NCBI GenBank assembly: GCA_049999765.1
Contig: JBNGIQ010009288.1
Location: 1-31,546, forward strand
Direction: 5' to 3'
From: Phaeoceros laevis
Taxonomy: Eukaryota > Anthocerotophyta > Anthocerotopsida > Notothyladales
DNA length: 31,546 nt
Numbering within the stretch: the stretch's first letter is position 1; every line of letters begins with the position of its first letter. A program made the position numbers and the translations under genes. This document shows, one piece after another, positions 10,900 through 20,200 of this stretch. The notes under the pieces were generated by a model. That model searched no databases. It had not been told where the DNA came from and worked only from the letters and a program-made list of their open reading frames with translations.

Positions 10900-11830
10900 C
10901 CATAACGTTCCCATTCATTCCCAACGCCAAGGCCAATAATACTGCAAAACTCACTAATCATTGCACAATTTTTTACTTCACCTTGGGGTTTTGCTATGTA
11001 TAGTCACCATAACTCTTGCTTGAACTTCACATGATTGATATTCAAATCCATTTGACTCCTTGATCACTTGGTTTATGATAATGGCACCTTACTATGGTTT
11101 TTCATTACAGTTCCATAACTCGGGTTGACTTCACTGAAATTATAGCTGTGGCTTGTACTCCACCATTCCGGTTGCAATCATTTGTGAGCAAGTCATTATC
11201 AACTTCACCTTTGTAATAGATATTTCACCTTTGTAATAGATTTATTTAGACTTCTACCTTGTGTGCAAGTTGTACTTGGCCTTTTCCACCTAGTTATCCT
11301 TGTGTGTTTCGATAGGTACTTGAACTTTATTTTTCTTTATTACACTTGCTTATACTTGAATTTCACCTTTCTATATTTGATCATGTTCACTTTCAAAATT
11401 TGCAACTCCACAAAGTGGTACTTCATGTTGATCTACATGGCAGGTCAACTTGAACTCCCCCTACCTACATAGCAAGTTAACTTGAGGGACTTGAACTTCA
11501 CCTTTTCATTTTGGGTCAGGTCGGCTTTCAATTTGCAACTCCATAAAATATCATTTCACCTTGACCTACATGGCAGGTCAACTTGAACTCCACCTACCTG
11601 CACAGCAAGTCAACTCAAGGTGAACTTGATCTTGACAGCATAAGATTTTTTTTAATTTAATTTTATCATGATAAAATCAACTTAAATTACACCTAAATTA
11701 GTTGGGCATGCACACCTAGTCAAGTTGACATGCACACCACATCAAACCCAACTTCAAATTCACACCAAACCCAACTTCAACTTCCCACCAAACCCAACTT
11801 CAACTTAGTGGCCCGGTTGCCTAAATGTTG
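10900..11830. repeat. AT-rich block with tandem repeats
   Basis: Composition drops sharply to AT-rich compared with both sides. It contains an imperfect duplication with period about 134 (about 11,391-11,505 and 11,526-11,625; shared core ACATGGCAGGTCAACTTGAA), a short duplication of TTTCACCTTTGTAATAGAT near 11,207-11,240, and three 23-bp units at 11,738-11,806 (core ACCAAACCCAACTTCAACTT). No coding sequence is recognised. It may be the body of a non-autonomous transposon or satellite-like DNA; this is an inference. Confidence 0.6.
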
Positions 11831-11894
11831 GTGTATGAAAGTATGTCATCCGAACCCCCACATGACATCCGGGCTTGGGGCTAGCCTCGGCCAT

Positions 11895-11987
11895 AGGCTC
11901 GGTTCTGCAAGGCTTGGTTCTGCCAGGCTCGGTTCTGCCAGGCTCGGTGCTGCTAGGCTCGGTGCCGCTAGGCACCGAGCCTAGCAG
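11895..11987. repeat. 15-bp tandem repeat ending in a 17-bp-stem hairpin
   Basis: Five units of 15 bases run from 11,895 to 11,969 (consensus AGGCTCGGTTCTGCC). The last units, CTGCTAGGCTCGGTGCC (11,950-11,966), are followed by loop GCTA and the exact complement in reverse (11,971-11,987), a perfect 17-bp stem with a 4-base loop. It lies between the AT-rich block and the captured cyclophilin piece, so it could be a structured end of a mobile element, but no flanking target duplication or terminal motif was established. Confidence 0.85.
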
Positions 11988-12284
11988 TGCATTTTGGAAC
12001 ATCTTCTGCACGTACCTCGAGAGTTGGAGGTTCCGGACATCCTTGAAATCAGCACAAACAGCTTCCTGAGCTGTTGCACAGGGACCTTGATTTTGGCGAC
12101 CGATGATGTGGATGTGCCGGTGCAGTTGGAGGTGGAGCTAGGGTGCCGTCTGTATGTAGACTTGACCAATGACCTTCATCACTCCCAAGTAGTAGTGGCA
12201 GCGGCAGCAGCAGGCCAACGAAACCTGGCAGAGCTCACCATGTTGTTGTGGAAGACGAGCCAAACTGGAGGAGGGTTCTCTGTG

Positions 12285-12703
12285 TCATTCCCCGACCTGG
12301 CCGCAATTGGTGACACTGATCTTGGCGTAAGGGCGGTTGAAGCCCCGTTTAGCCACAATCACTCTGCTGTCCCCGATGAACTTGGCAGCCTGGAAGTAGG
12401 GGCTGCTGGTGTTCTCCTGCACAACCCTAACAGCCGCAATCTCCTCCACCACATCCATGCCCTGCACCACCCTGCCTACCACCAGGTTAGTCGCGAGCGT
12501 CCCTAGTGAGCACCATGAACTCGGTGCCGCTGGGACCGGGCCGCGCCTCCTCCTCGATCACCACCAGCTTGCCGTCCCGGGCCACCAGCTTGGGCTTGGG
12601 CGGGGGCTTGCTCGCGCTCAAGCTCTGCTTGCATTGCCAAGACCTCATCCTCTAGGTCCTCAGCTTCTTCGCTAGTGGAGGCTGCGTCAGCTTTCGCTCT
12701 AGC
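12285..12703 (-). pseudogene. Chloroplast-type cyclophilin, 3' fragment (CYP26-2-like)
   Basis: On the minus strand the frame shows a basic KPPPKPKLVARDGKL linker, GTEFMVLTRDA, then NLVVGRVVQGMDVVEEI, QENTSSPYF, RGFNRPYAKISVTNCG and a stop at 12,285. This is the C-terminal half of plastid lumen-type peptidyl-prolyl isomerases related to Arabidopsis CYP26-2. It starts at an apparent splice acceptor (CCTGCAG, near 12,704) with an acidic stretch, and the N-terminal half of the domain is missing. Two frame breaks are visible: one near 12,600 between the AMQAELERE and SLSASKPPPK segments, and one near 12,490 where the usual PELD tetrapeptide is lost with a shift. It is therefore a truncated, broken copy. 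The exact subfamily is uncertain; the family call is firm. Confidence 0.8.
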
Positions 12704-12839
12704 CTGCAGGCACGAGGCCCCATATCGTAGGCAAGACCGGTGTCAATTCTGGCACTTCTATGTTGCATGGCCTACACAAGATTCCCAGCAATAAAACCAG
12801 TACCGCAAGACTCTCCTGCCCACCTGAGACAAGCAAAAA

Positions 12840-13971
12840 CAGCCTCGCAGGTATTCATTTTGAGTTTATCTGCTCCCAAGTCTAAACTGACAAGCGGCAG
12901 GGACAAGCCAAGAACACTGATGAAAACCGGTCTGGGAGCAACCTGCATATGCACAAGCACGTGTACACATTACGCACTACGGAGAAGTTTGTTACAGTGC
13001 TCCTGTTTTTTGCTTGCTATGAATAGATTATGTGCAAAGATAGTGTGCTCTTTCTTCTACCTGAGGTTCTGTCTCAGGCAGCTTGCATATGATACAGTAA
13101 GCTGGGTGTTGTTCAGTCCGACAACCCAGTAGCTCTCGGCTTCACTCTCTGCAACCGCGCTAGCAAAGGAACACGTTGATAGTTAAAGTCGGTGCAACTT
13201 GTCAAATGGGTGTCTAGGTGATGTTGAAGGTTGACATTACCTGAAGAGAGGGATCCAGCAACCGCCGAATTCAGGATTGTAGACTCCAAGAACGCCCTGA
13301 AACCAGAAGACTAGTGTCAATAAGAGCTGTAGAGGGTGACCCATAAGATTCACCATAGGAACAAACAAGGATGAGCAACAGCAACTTACTAGAGAATCAA
13401 GGGAGCTGAGGTAGCCCGTTCCACTGAACCCAATCCACGTTAGAGTTGCACCAGGGCTTAAAGGCAGACAACCAGCTATAGTTCGTGTGCGCTCTTTCAC
13501 ATCAAATACTACAAAGTTCAGTACCTGCGTCAAGCGACAGCTAGTGAGGATACATGAGGAGAGTCGAGTAGTGCAGTCTTTGTTTTTAAACTAGATCACA
13601 ACTGCGCATGCTATTCAAAAAATGGGCACAACTCTCAGCGCAACCAGCTGATGAGGAGTTGCATGAACGTACTTGATCACCTGACTGAAGAGGACTTGCT
13701 ACATGGGTTACTATTGCCAATAGGTGCTCATGGCCTGCCAAATGTTGTCACCACAGACCCAGCCAGTGACATCAAAAAAATCTGCAAGTACCCAGAGCTG
13801 GTCAGAATGAGATGATATAGATACACGGTATGTCTCACTTTCTGCACTATGCGACACTGTACGTTCTAACGGTGCCACACCTGCATGCCGGTTTCAGAGA
13901 AAATACGGAGCATGCTCAAAAGTTCTTGTAAATGCAGCAGCCCATCCACTTCCTATAGCGACAGCCTTGAC
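12840..13971 (-). pseudogene. Ctf4/WDHD1 replisome protein fragment
   Basis: Six exons of a plant Ctf4/WDHD1 (Mcl1) homologue, a DNA-replication adaptor, can be joined on the minus strand: 13,971(gap)-13,881, 13,781-13,673, 13,524-13,390, 13,296-13,241, 13,144-13,061 and 12,942 to about 12,850. Characteristic segments are LAIVTHVASPLQSGDQ, CLPLSPGATLTWIGFSG, GVLGVYNPEFGGCWIPLF, SYWVVGLNNTQ and CIICKLPETEPQ, typical of the Mcl1-mid region. Frame breaks: an extra T in exon 1 (before LRIFSETGMQ), one in exon 2 between VVTTFGR and HEHLLAIV, and a missing base in the SYWVVGLNNTQ exon. The 5' end runs into the N gap, and the 3' end stops within a few dozen bases of the cyclophilin piece. The protein identity is from recalled family features; the splice sites are mostly GT-AG. 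Confidence 0.75.
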
Positions 13972-14371
13972 NNNNNNNNNNNNNNNNNNNNNNNNNNNNN
14001 NNNNNNNNNNNNNNNNNNNNNNNNNNNNNNNNNNNNNNNNNNNNNNNNNNNNNNNNNNNNNNNNNNNNNNNNNNNNNNNNNNNNNNNNNNNNNNNNNNNN
14101 NNNNNNNNNNNNNNNNNNNNNNNNNNNNNNNNNNNNNNNNNNNNNNNNNNNNNNNNNNNNNNNNNNNNNNNNNNNNNNNNNNNNNNNNNNNNNNNNNNNN
14201 NNNNNNNNNNNNNNNNNNNNNNNNNNNNNNNNNNNNNNNNNNNNNNNNNNNNNNNNNNNNNNNNNNNNNNNNNNNNNNNNNNNNNNNNNNNNNNNNNNNN
14301 NNNNNNNNNNNNNNNNNNNNNNNNNNNNNNNNNNNNNNNNNNNNNNNNNNNNNNNNNNNNNNNNNNNNNNN
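13972..14371. other. Assembly gap (400 N)
   Basis: Exactly 400 unknown bases, probably an estimated or nominal gap size. It separates the Ctf4 fragment (minus strand) from the second PPR copy (plus strand). Any open frame reading through it is an artefact. The start and first repeats of the PPR copy and the remaining 5' exons of the Ctf4 fragment, if present, would lie in it. Confidence 0.95.
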
Positions 14372-15529
14372 AGGAGGCGGGCCTCATTTTGGCTGACCAT
14401 GTAACTTTTGCTTGCCTTTTGAAGGCGTGTGCAAGCGCTGGTGCCATACAGAAGGGCAGGGAGCTTCACTCACAGATTGTCAGAAGAGGTCTGCTGGATG
14501 ATGTAGTGGTGGGCAACTGCCTGGTGGACATGTATGCAAAATGTGGTGAGCTGGAAGGTGCACGCCAGGTTTTTGACAGCATGGCCATAAAGGATTTGGT
14601 AACATGGACTGCCCTGATTGCTGGGTATGGTGCTTGTGAGGAAGGTCGCAAGGCACTAGCTTGTTTTGAGGAGATGTTAGTTGCCGGTGTTCATCCTGAT
14701 GATGTTACTTTTACTTGCCTTCTAGTAGCATGCAGTCATGAGGGACTGGTCCACGAGGGTCGCAAACTCTTGGATTCCATGGTTGAACAGCATGGCATCA
14801 AACCTACTATTGAGCATTACACCTGCATGACTGATCTTCTTGCGCGAGCTGGCCATTTAGATGAGGCAGAGGAGATGCTATTATCATGTGAAGGCCAAAG
14901 TAATGTGGTGGGCTTGACGTCTTTGTTGAATGCCTGCAAAAGTCACGGGGATATAGAGAGCCTCAGGGCTGTGTGGTGTTTTGAAAGCATTGTTAGGCTG
15001 GACCCTCAAATGGCGTCTGCCTATGTGCTCATGGCCAATGCCTACGCAGATGCGGGTAGGTGGACCGATGTAGACAGGATTGAAACACAGAGAAGGGCAG
15101 CAGGAGCTAACAAGGAACCTGCAGTGGCGAGCATTGAGGTGAATAAGGAGGTACACAGATTTCTGGTGGGCGAAAGGAGAAAGGATATTGCGCTTAAGGT
15201 AGAGAACACAAATGCACGTGTAAAGCATGAAGGAGGCCACGTACCTCACACAAAGTTGATGTTGAAGCCACTGAGTCAGAAGGAAAAGGAAGATGTGCTT
15301 TGTGGGCATGCGGAGAAGCTAGCTCTGGCGTTTGGTCTGCTGAACACTCCGAGTGGGACACCTCTGGTGGTAACGAAGAATCTACGCATGTGCAGTGATT
15401 GCCACCGCTCCACGGAAATCATGGCAAGGCATCATGGCAAGGCTTGAACAGAGAGATTTTGTGGTAAGGGATAGGTACCGTGTGCATCGATTCGCAAACG
15501 GGCGTTGCAGTTGTAAGGCACGACCGTGA
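14372..15529 (+). pseudogene. PPR-DYW protein copy 2, 5' in gap, 3' frameshifted
   Basis: PLS-class PPR protein, presumably an organelle RNA-editing factor. The frame is open from the gap edge to TGA at 15,445-15,447, with repeats (CLVDMYAKCGELEGARQVFD, VTFTCLLVACSHEGLVHEGR), the E region (LLARAGHLDEAEEMLL) and DYW-domain marks HAEKLALAFGL (HxE) and CSDCH. A 13-bp tandem duplication (ATCATGGCAAGGC at 15,418-15,430 and 15,431-15,443) shifts the frame, so the last residues (LEQRDFVVRD to CSCKARP, ending 15,529) are lost. Without that duplication the frame would match copy 1. Both copies end CSCKxRP rather than the usual CGDYW, so the unusual tail predates the duplication. The homology continues about 80 bases past the stop. 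Whether the shortened protein is made and active is unknown; the gene is called broken because the DYW core is cut. Confidence 0.8.
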
Positions 15530-15747
15530 GAATACTGAAGATCTAGCCAGTTCTCAGGTGTGAGTGCGAGAGATTGTGGTCTTTCTCTTGGGTGTGAATG
15601 TGCTGTATCCCCGGCAAATTGAGGGGTGCCAAGGGGTGACCCTTGTGGAGGCTATCATCTGGCTAGAGTGCTTGTACGGAGCTGATTGTACGGAGCTGAT
15701 GGTGGAAACCCTATCCTGTGCATCTATAAAAGGGACCAGTCCATTTT

Positions 15748-15830
15748 GGTTGAAGAGTTGACTCGAAAGATGAACCTGATGCCAGACTACGAGCATTGCT
15801 GGGACAAGGTTGAGGATGGTGTAGGGGGTT
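15748..15830 (+). pseudogene. Possible PPR E+ motif fragment
   Basis: A short frame reads LVEELTRKMNLMPDYEHC then WDKVEDGVGG and a stop. It resembles the E+ segment of PPR-DYW proteins (EELTRKM..GY.PD...HDVED). The gene copy just upstream has a different sequence at this position, so this would come from another family member. It is very short and the call is tentative. Confidence 0.3.
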
Positions 15831-16638
15831 AGGTCTTACATGAAGGCCAAGACTTAGGGACACTACTACTCCTTGAGGCTAGACCCGAGCCAGACGCGCG
15901 CTTCGAGAGTTTCGAGAACTTCCTGGCCAACCGCGTCCCAGACTAGGAGCCTGAAACGCCTCATCCAGCAGCCCCTTGTCGCAGAGGCTCCTCCAGGCCC
16001 CCCTGGGGAAACAACCTTCAAACGTTCGTTGTCCATCTGCAGGGGAGTTCGGAAAAAGTGTTAGTTCCTGACTCACATCCGCACCAGGAAACAAGCAGCA
16101 GCTGCAGCGGGGGGCCAAGCATTACCCGGCACTGTTTCGCAGAAGAAGATGCCCACCTCCAGCTGCAGCTTCTTCTTGGATCGGCCTAGGGTTCAGCCCA
16201 CAGCCCAGTTGTTTGTACACCAGGTCCGGTAGGAAGCTGTGCTGCTTGCGAACCGCGGACCCACCCGCCCCTGCCCCTGTCCTGGTATCGTCCACCGAAA
16301 ACAGAGGCCTGTATTGCATCAACGGGGTTCAAATTCTTCTTCACTACCTTGTTGGGATGTCATGGCCCCAAATTTGCCCAAAAAACCTCCTGATGGAAGG
16401 ATGATCCATCTGCAAGCAAGCTGGACTGAGATGCCAGCCACCACCCTCCACGATTTGGAGCTTGCAGGCAAACCAAAGTGCTGTCGGCCAGAATCAATCA
16501 GAACAAAGCACTCACCAGGCTCCGCGGTGTCTCGCGGACTGCAAAAACCGAACAAGTTGTCGGCTTGCCCTGTTTGATGGTTTGATGAGGCATCACAGAG
16601 CCGAAGGAGAACCAAAATGGCTGCAACGTTTCTAGCTG
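15831..16638. other. Intergenic, nothing recognised
   Basis: No motif-bearing frame was found on either strand. Just upstream, at about 15,675-15,702, is a 14-base tandem duplication (TGTACGGAGCTGAT). The rest has ordinary composition. Confidence 0.4.
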
Positions 16639-16746
16639 GTAAATAGTAAGTAAGTGCCACTTACTTATTATTTACTTTGGTAGAGTATTTTCAAGGAACG
16701 CGCCACTTAGTAAGTGGCGCGTTCCTTGAAAATACTCTACCAAAGT
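16639..16746. repeat. Two adjoining palindromes
   Basis: The right palindrome (16,674-16,746) is a perfect inverted repeat of 36 bases around one central G at 16,710. Its arms begin ACTTTGGTAGAGTATTTTCA and meet at CCACTTA-G-TAAGTGG. The left palindrome (16,639-16,675) has 18-base arms around one central base with a single mismatch (GTAAATAGTAAGTAAGTG at left) and overlaps the right one by two bases. Both have a related centre (AAGTGCCACTTA versus CCACTTAGTAAGTGG). They lie about 490 bases upstream of the CYFIP start codon. They could be a fold-back (MITE-like) element or a replication-slippage product. Confidence 0.95.
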
Positions 16747-17232
16747 CCAGCAGGGCCAAGTTTATACCGTTTATTTGACCGCACTGGTCACCGCAGTCTG
16801 CAACCAGGTGCGTGTTACCACGCACGGCACCAACGCTTTTGGACAGTGCCTGCGATGGCTCATCAGGACACAGAAGCAACTGCTCGTTGTCGGCGTTGCC
16901 AAATTTTTCGTGCTGCGCACCGGTCGCTCATTCTGCTGGCCAGCTTCGGCCCCGCGCTGACATTGTAGATCTTTTAGCACTTGCAGTCTCCCCTGTGAAG
17001 TCACCTTATGAAGGCTCACAAACACTGTGAGGCCGAGGACAGTAGCTGAAGACAGGAAGACGCGATCGGAGAGTAATGTGGTGGGAGTGGCAGCTTTGCG
17101 CAAAAATTTCGGATGGCTGGTAAAGGAGGAGCGTTGGATTTTGACAGTCCAGTATCGAGCTCATCCATCTGAACCAGCTGACAGACAAACAAACAATTGG
17201 CACGACGGGCCTGGGATACCGAACCTGCAACA
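16747..17232 (+). promoter_or_regulatory. Presumed CYFIP promoter and leader
   Basis: The region holds no recognised gene and lies between the palindromes and the CYFIP start. The short open frames on both strands overlap and lack motifs. No clear TATA box or leader intron could be defined from the sequence alone. Confidence 0.35.
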
Positions 17233-20200
17233 ATGTCTGCTGTTCCAGTGGAAGATGCTGTGGCTGCTCTATCCACGTTCTCACTTGAGGTTAAACTGAC
17301 AAACGATGACTTGCGTAGCTTTTTGGAAGACTGTCTGATTTGTTTTTGGTCGCCGCTTTTGCCATATGTCATTCTCTAGATGCAAAGTAGACTGCCAAGG
17401 CCTGCCATATGGTGGCATTGTCAACGGTTGCGTGTAGCTTTCCTTGGAGGTGCATTGTCCTCACTGCCACTTGGGTCGAGCTCGGAGTCGAGCCTAGGTT
17501 TATTGTCCAAATTTCTACTACGATCAGCCACAGACGTACAGCAGACTTCGTAGTCCACAACCTGGCCTCATGACTTTGTCTTTACTTGCAGGATGATCAA
17601 CCAGGTATTCAAGGCTTGTCTTCCACCCTGTCCAGTGCCAAAAGCTCCTCGGAGAGTCCTATCGGTATGCCTGGAAAAATTTCCTGATCCGCTACTTTGT
17701 TTTGTTGACTGGCCCTTCTCTTTCCGAACAAGTTGAAGAGCAGAAAAGCTGTGCCTCGTGTAGGTTTTGAGGATGTTCATGCCTACCAGCTTTCTCTGGC
17801 TGAGGACACCAAAGCAATAAACCATCTGGTATGCACTCGACTTTTTTGAATTTCGGTAACTAAATGTCCGCTGTTCACTAGCAGATGCTCTTTATCTGCC
17901 AGCGCTGCATGATCGGGTCTCCACCTTATTTGAACGGTACTTGTCATGGACTTGCAGGAATCACTGCTTATCGAAGGAAAGGAGATGATTGCTGTGTTGT
18001 ATACTTACCGCAGTTGTGTGAAAGCGCTACCTCAGGTTGTGATATTGTGAACTAAATTAATCAATCATGCTGCTTGCCCCGTCAATAGGAAGTCAACTTT
18101 TTGCCCTTGAAAATGTCAACGTTTAGAAAGGCAACCTAACAGTGTAATGGAAGTATGTGATCTTTTTCTGCTGGACAGTTGCCAGATTCAAGAAAACAGA
18201 GTCAAGCAGAGCTGTATCTAGAAACCTACCAAGTTCTGGACATTGAGATTGGACGTCTTCGTGAAATTCAAGTCTGGCAAGCAGGCGCGGCATCGAAGGC
18301 AAGTTTGACATTGGTAGAATGCTGTAGCTGGCAAGTTTTAGCTGCAGTTACAACTGAAGGGGCATGTGCCCACAGAGAACACCCCTTTCCTCATGGATTG
18401 TAGGTGACGAGAGCGTATACTTGTTCTGTCTTGCCATGTCAGAAACTGACCCTTTCTTAGGTCCTGGATTCTTCTTGCAGCTGGCTACTGATATGCATCG
18501 TTTTTCGCGGCCTGAACGTCGACTCAATGGTCCTACAGTTACACACATGTGGTACTGTGGTGCATTTCTATTGACTTGATTTGATTTGTAGTGCTTCACC
18601 AAACCAGCTTGACCAATAGTTCTTCATAAGTGAATCACATTTGGAAGCAAATCTCAGGTGCATGCTTAAGCTCTTGGACGTGCTCCTACAGCTGGATCAC
18701 CTGAAGAACGCCAAAGCCAGCATTCCGAATGACTTTTCCTGGTACAAAAGGTACTTTCCCTGTTGCTTTTGAGAACTTAACGCTGATCAGACAGTGTATC
18801 TCTATCCAATGAACTTCTGCCCCCTCTACCCATCATTATTAAATTTTCTGGTGCAGAACTTTTACTCAGGTCAGCACTAATTGGCCAGATACAGAGCAAA
18901 TGAGAGAAGACTTAGACGATCTCCAGGTCTGTAGTCACCCGCGTCTGAGCAATCATTATCTGTACTCGAGCTTTAATTGGGAAAATGAGGATCTCCAACA
19001 CCACTCTGTATGGATTCCTGGCAGATGTTTCTGAGTGCAAGATGGGCGATCCTGTTAAACATCCAGGCTGAATTGTTCCGGATGACCAAGTATCCAATAT
19101 GAACGATTCTGCTAAAACAAGCAATTTGCAATACCAGATTCTGTAGTGTGCTTTCTGTATACCACCTCTGCTGATCCTTAATGAGAGTTTTTGATGCCAC
19201 AAGTGTAGAGGACATTCTGCAGGTGCTGATGCTCTTCTGCTTGGAGTCACTGGAGTCAGACCGAGTTCTGTTGTATTCAGAACGGCACTGCCTCCTTAGA
19301 GTATTACCTGTGCTTGTGCTGTTAGCAACCCCATCTGAGAAAGACAGCGACTCTTTCTTCAAAAAAGTGAAGGTTGCTCGCCTTATTCGAATTTTTAAAG
19401 TAAGTCATGTGTCTACCTGTAGTACCTGTCGAGCATTTCTAGTTAACTCTTCGAAAGGGATACTTGTTTTTCTAGCAGACTGGGCTAACTAGTTTACTGC
19501 ATGTCATGGTGGCAGAGAGACCCAGTGATACCTGCATTTCCAGATTTGCACCTCGCACCGGCGATGATGTTGAAGGAGCTTTCACCGTTCTTCCGAAGAG
19601 TGGCTGCCCAGAGTCGTCTAGTAGCGCTTCCTGCTCCACATGAGCTTCCTCCAAAGGATGCTATGGAATATCCAAGACCGAGCAATGCTTATGTCTTTTG
19701 CAGCAGTAGCCACAATGTTTTCTTTGTCAACCACTTGTTTCACAGGTACCAAGTTCATGTACAGCTCTACCTTGACCAACCAACAAATATCAGAAAATGT
19801 ACTCAGTTGTGCATCACATGCCTGCTATACGAGCTGCACATGATGAATTTTGCCTGCGATTTGCAGCTGCACTCAATCAGGTGACGTGTCTTAGGTTGAG
19901 CTCAAGTATATCTGTTGACTATCCAAATTCTTGTATGGTGACTGATGATAAGTCGTCTTTGAGCTTGCGCAGCTGCAACTGTACAAAGCCGCAAGATCCA
20001 GTGATGATGTTTCTGGGTCACAGATAAAGCAGGACATGTATTTTGTCATTGTCGAAGGATTCCAACGCTTGAGTGATTGGACAGGGCGCATATGGGAACA
20101 ATGTGCGTGGAAATTTTCAAGGCCCGCTAAGGATGCAGAAGCATTGGATCCAGAAAGGACTGCTGTCAGCGACTATGAGAAGGTACATAGTGAAAGGACT

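Noticed and set aside
10510-10905. A 131-codon plus-strand frame starting MLQAATYWG
   Set aside because: It is the antisense of a CYFIP exon-29 fragment; a similar false frame appears antisense to the intact CYFIP exon at 24,009-24,218.
13885-15447. A 520-codon plus-strand reading frame through the N gap
   Set aside because: Its first 29 codons are the antisense of a Ctf4 exon and 130-odd codons are N; only the part after 14,372 is a PPR frame.
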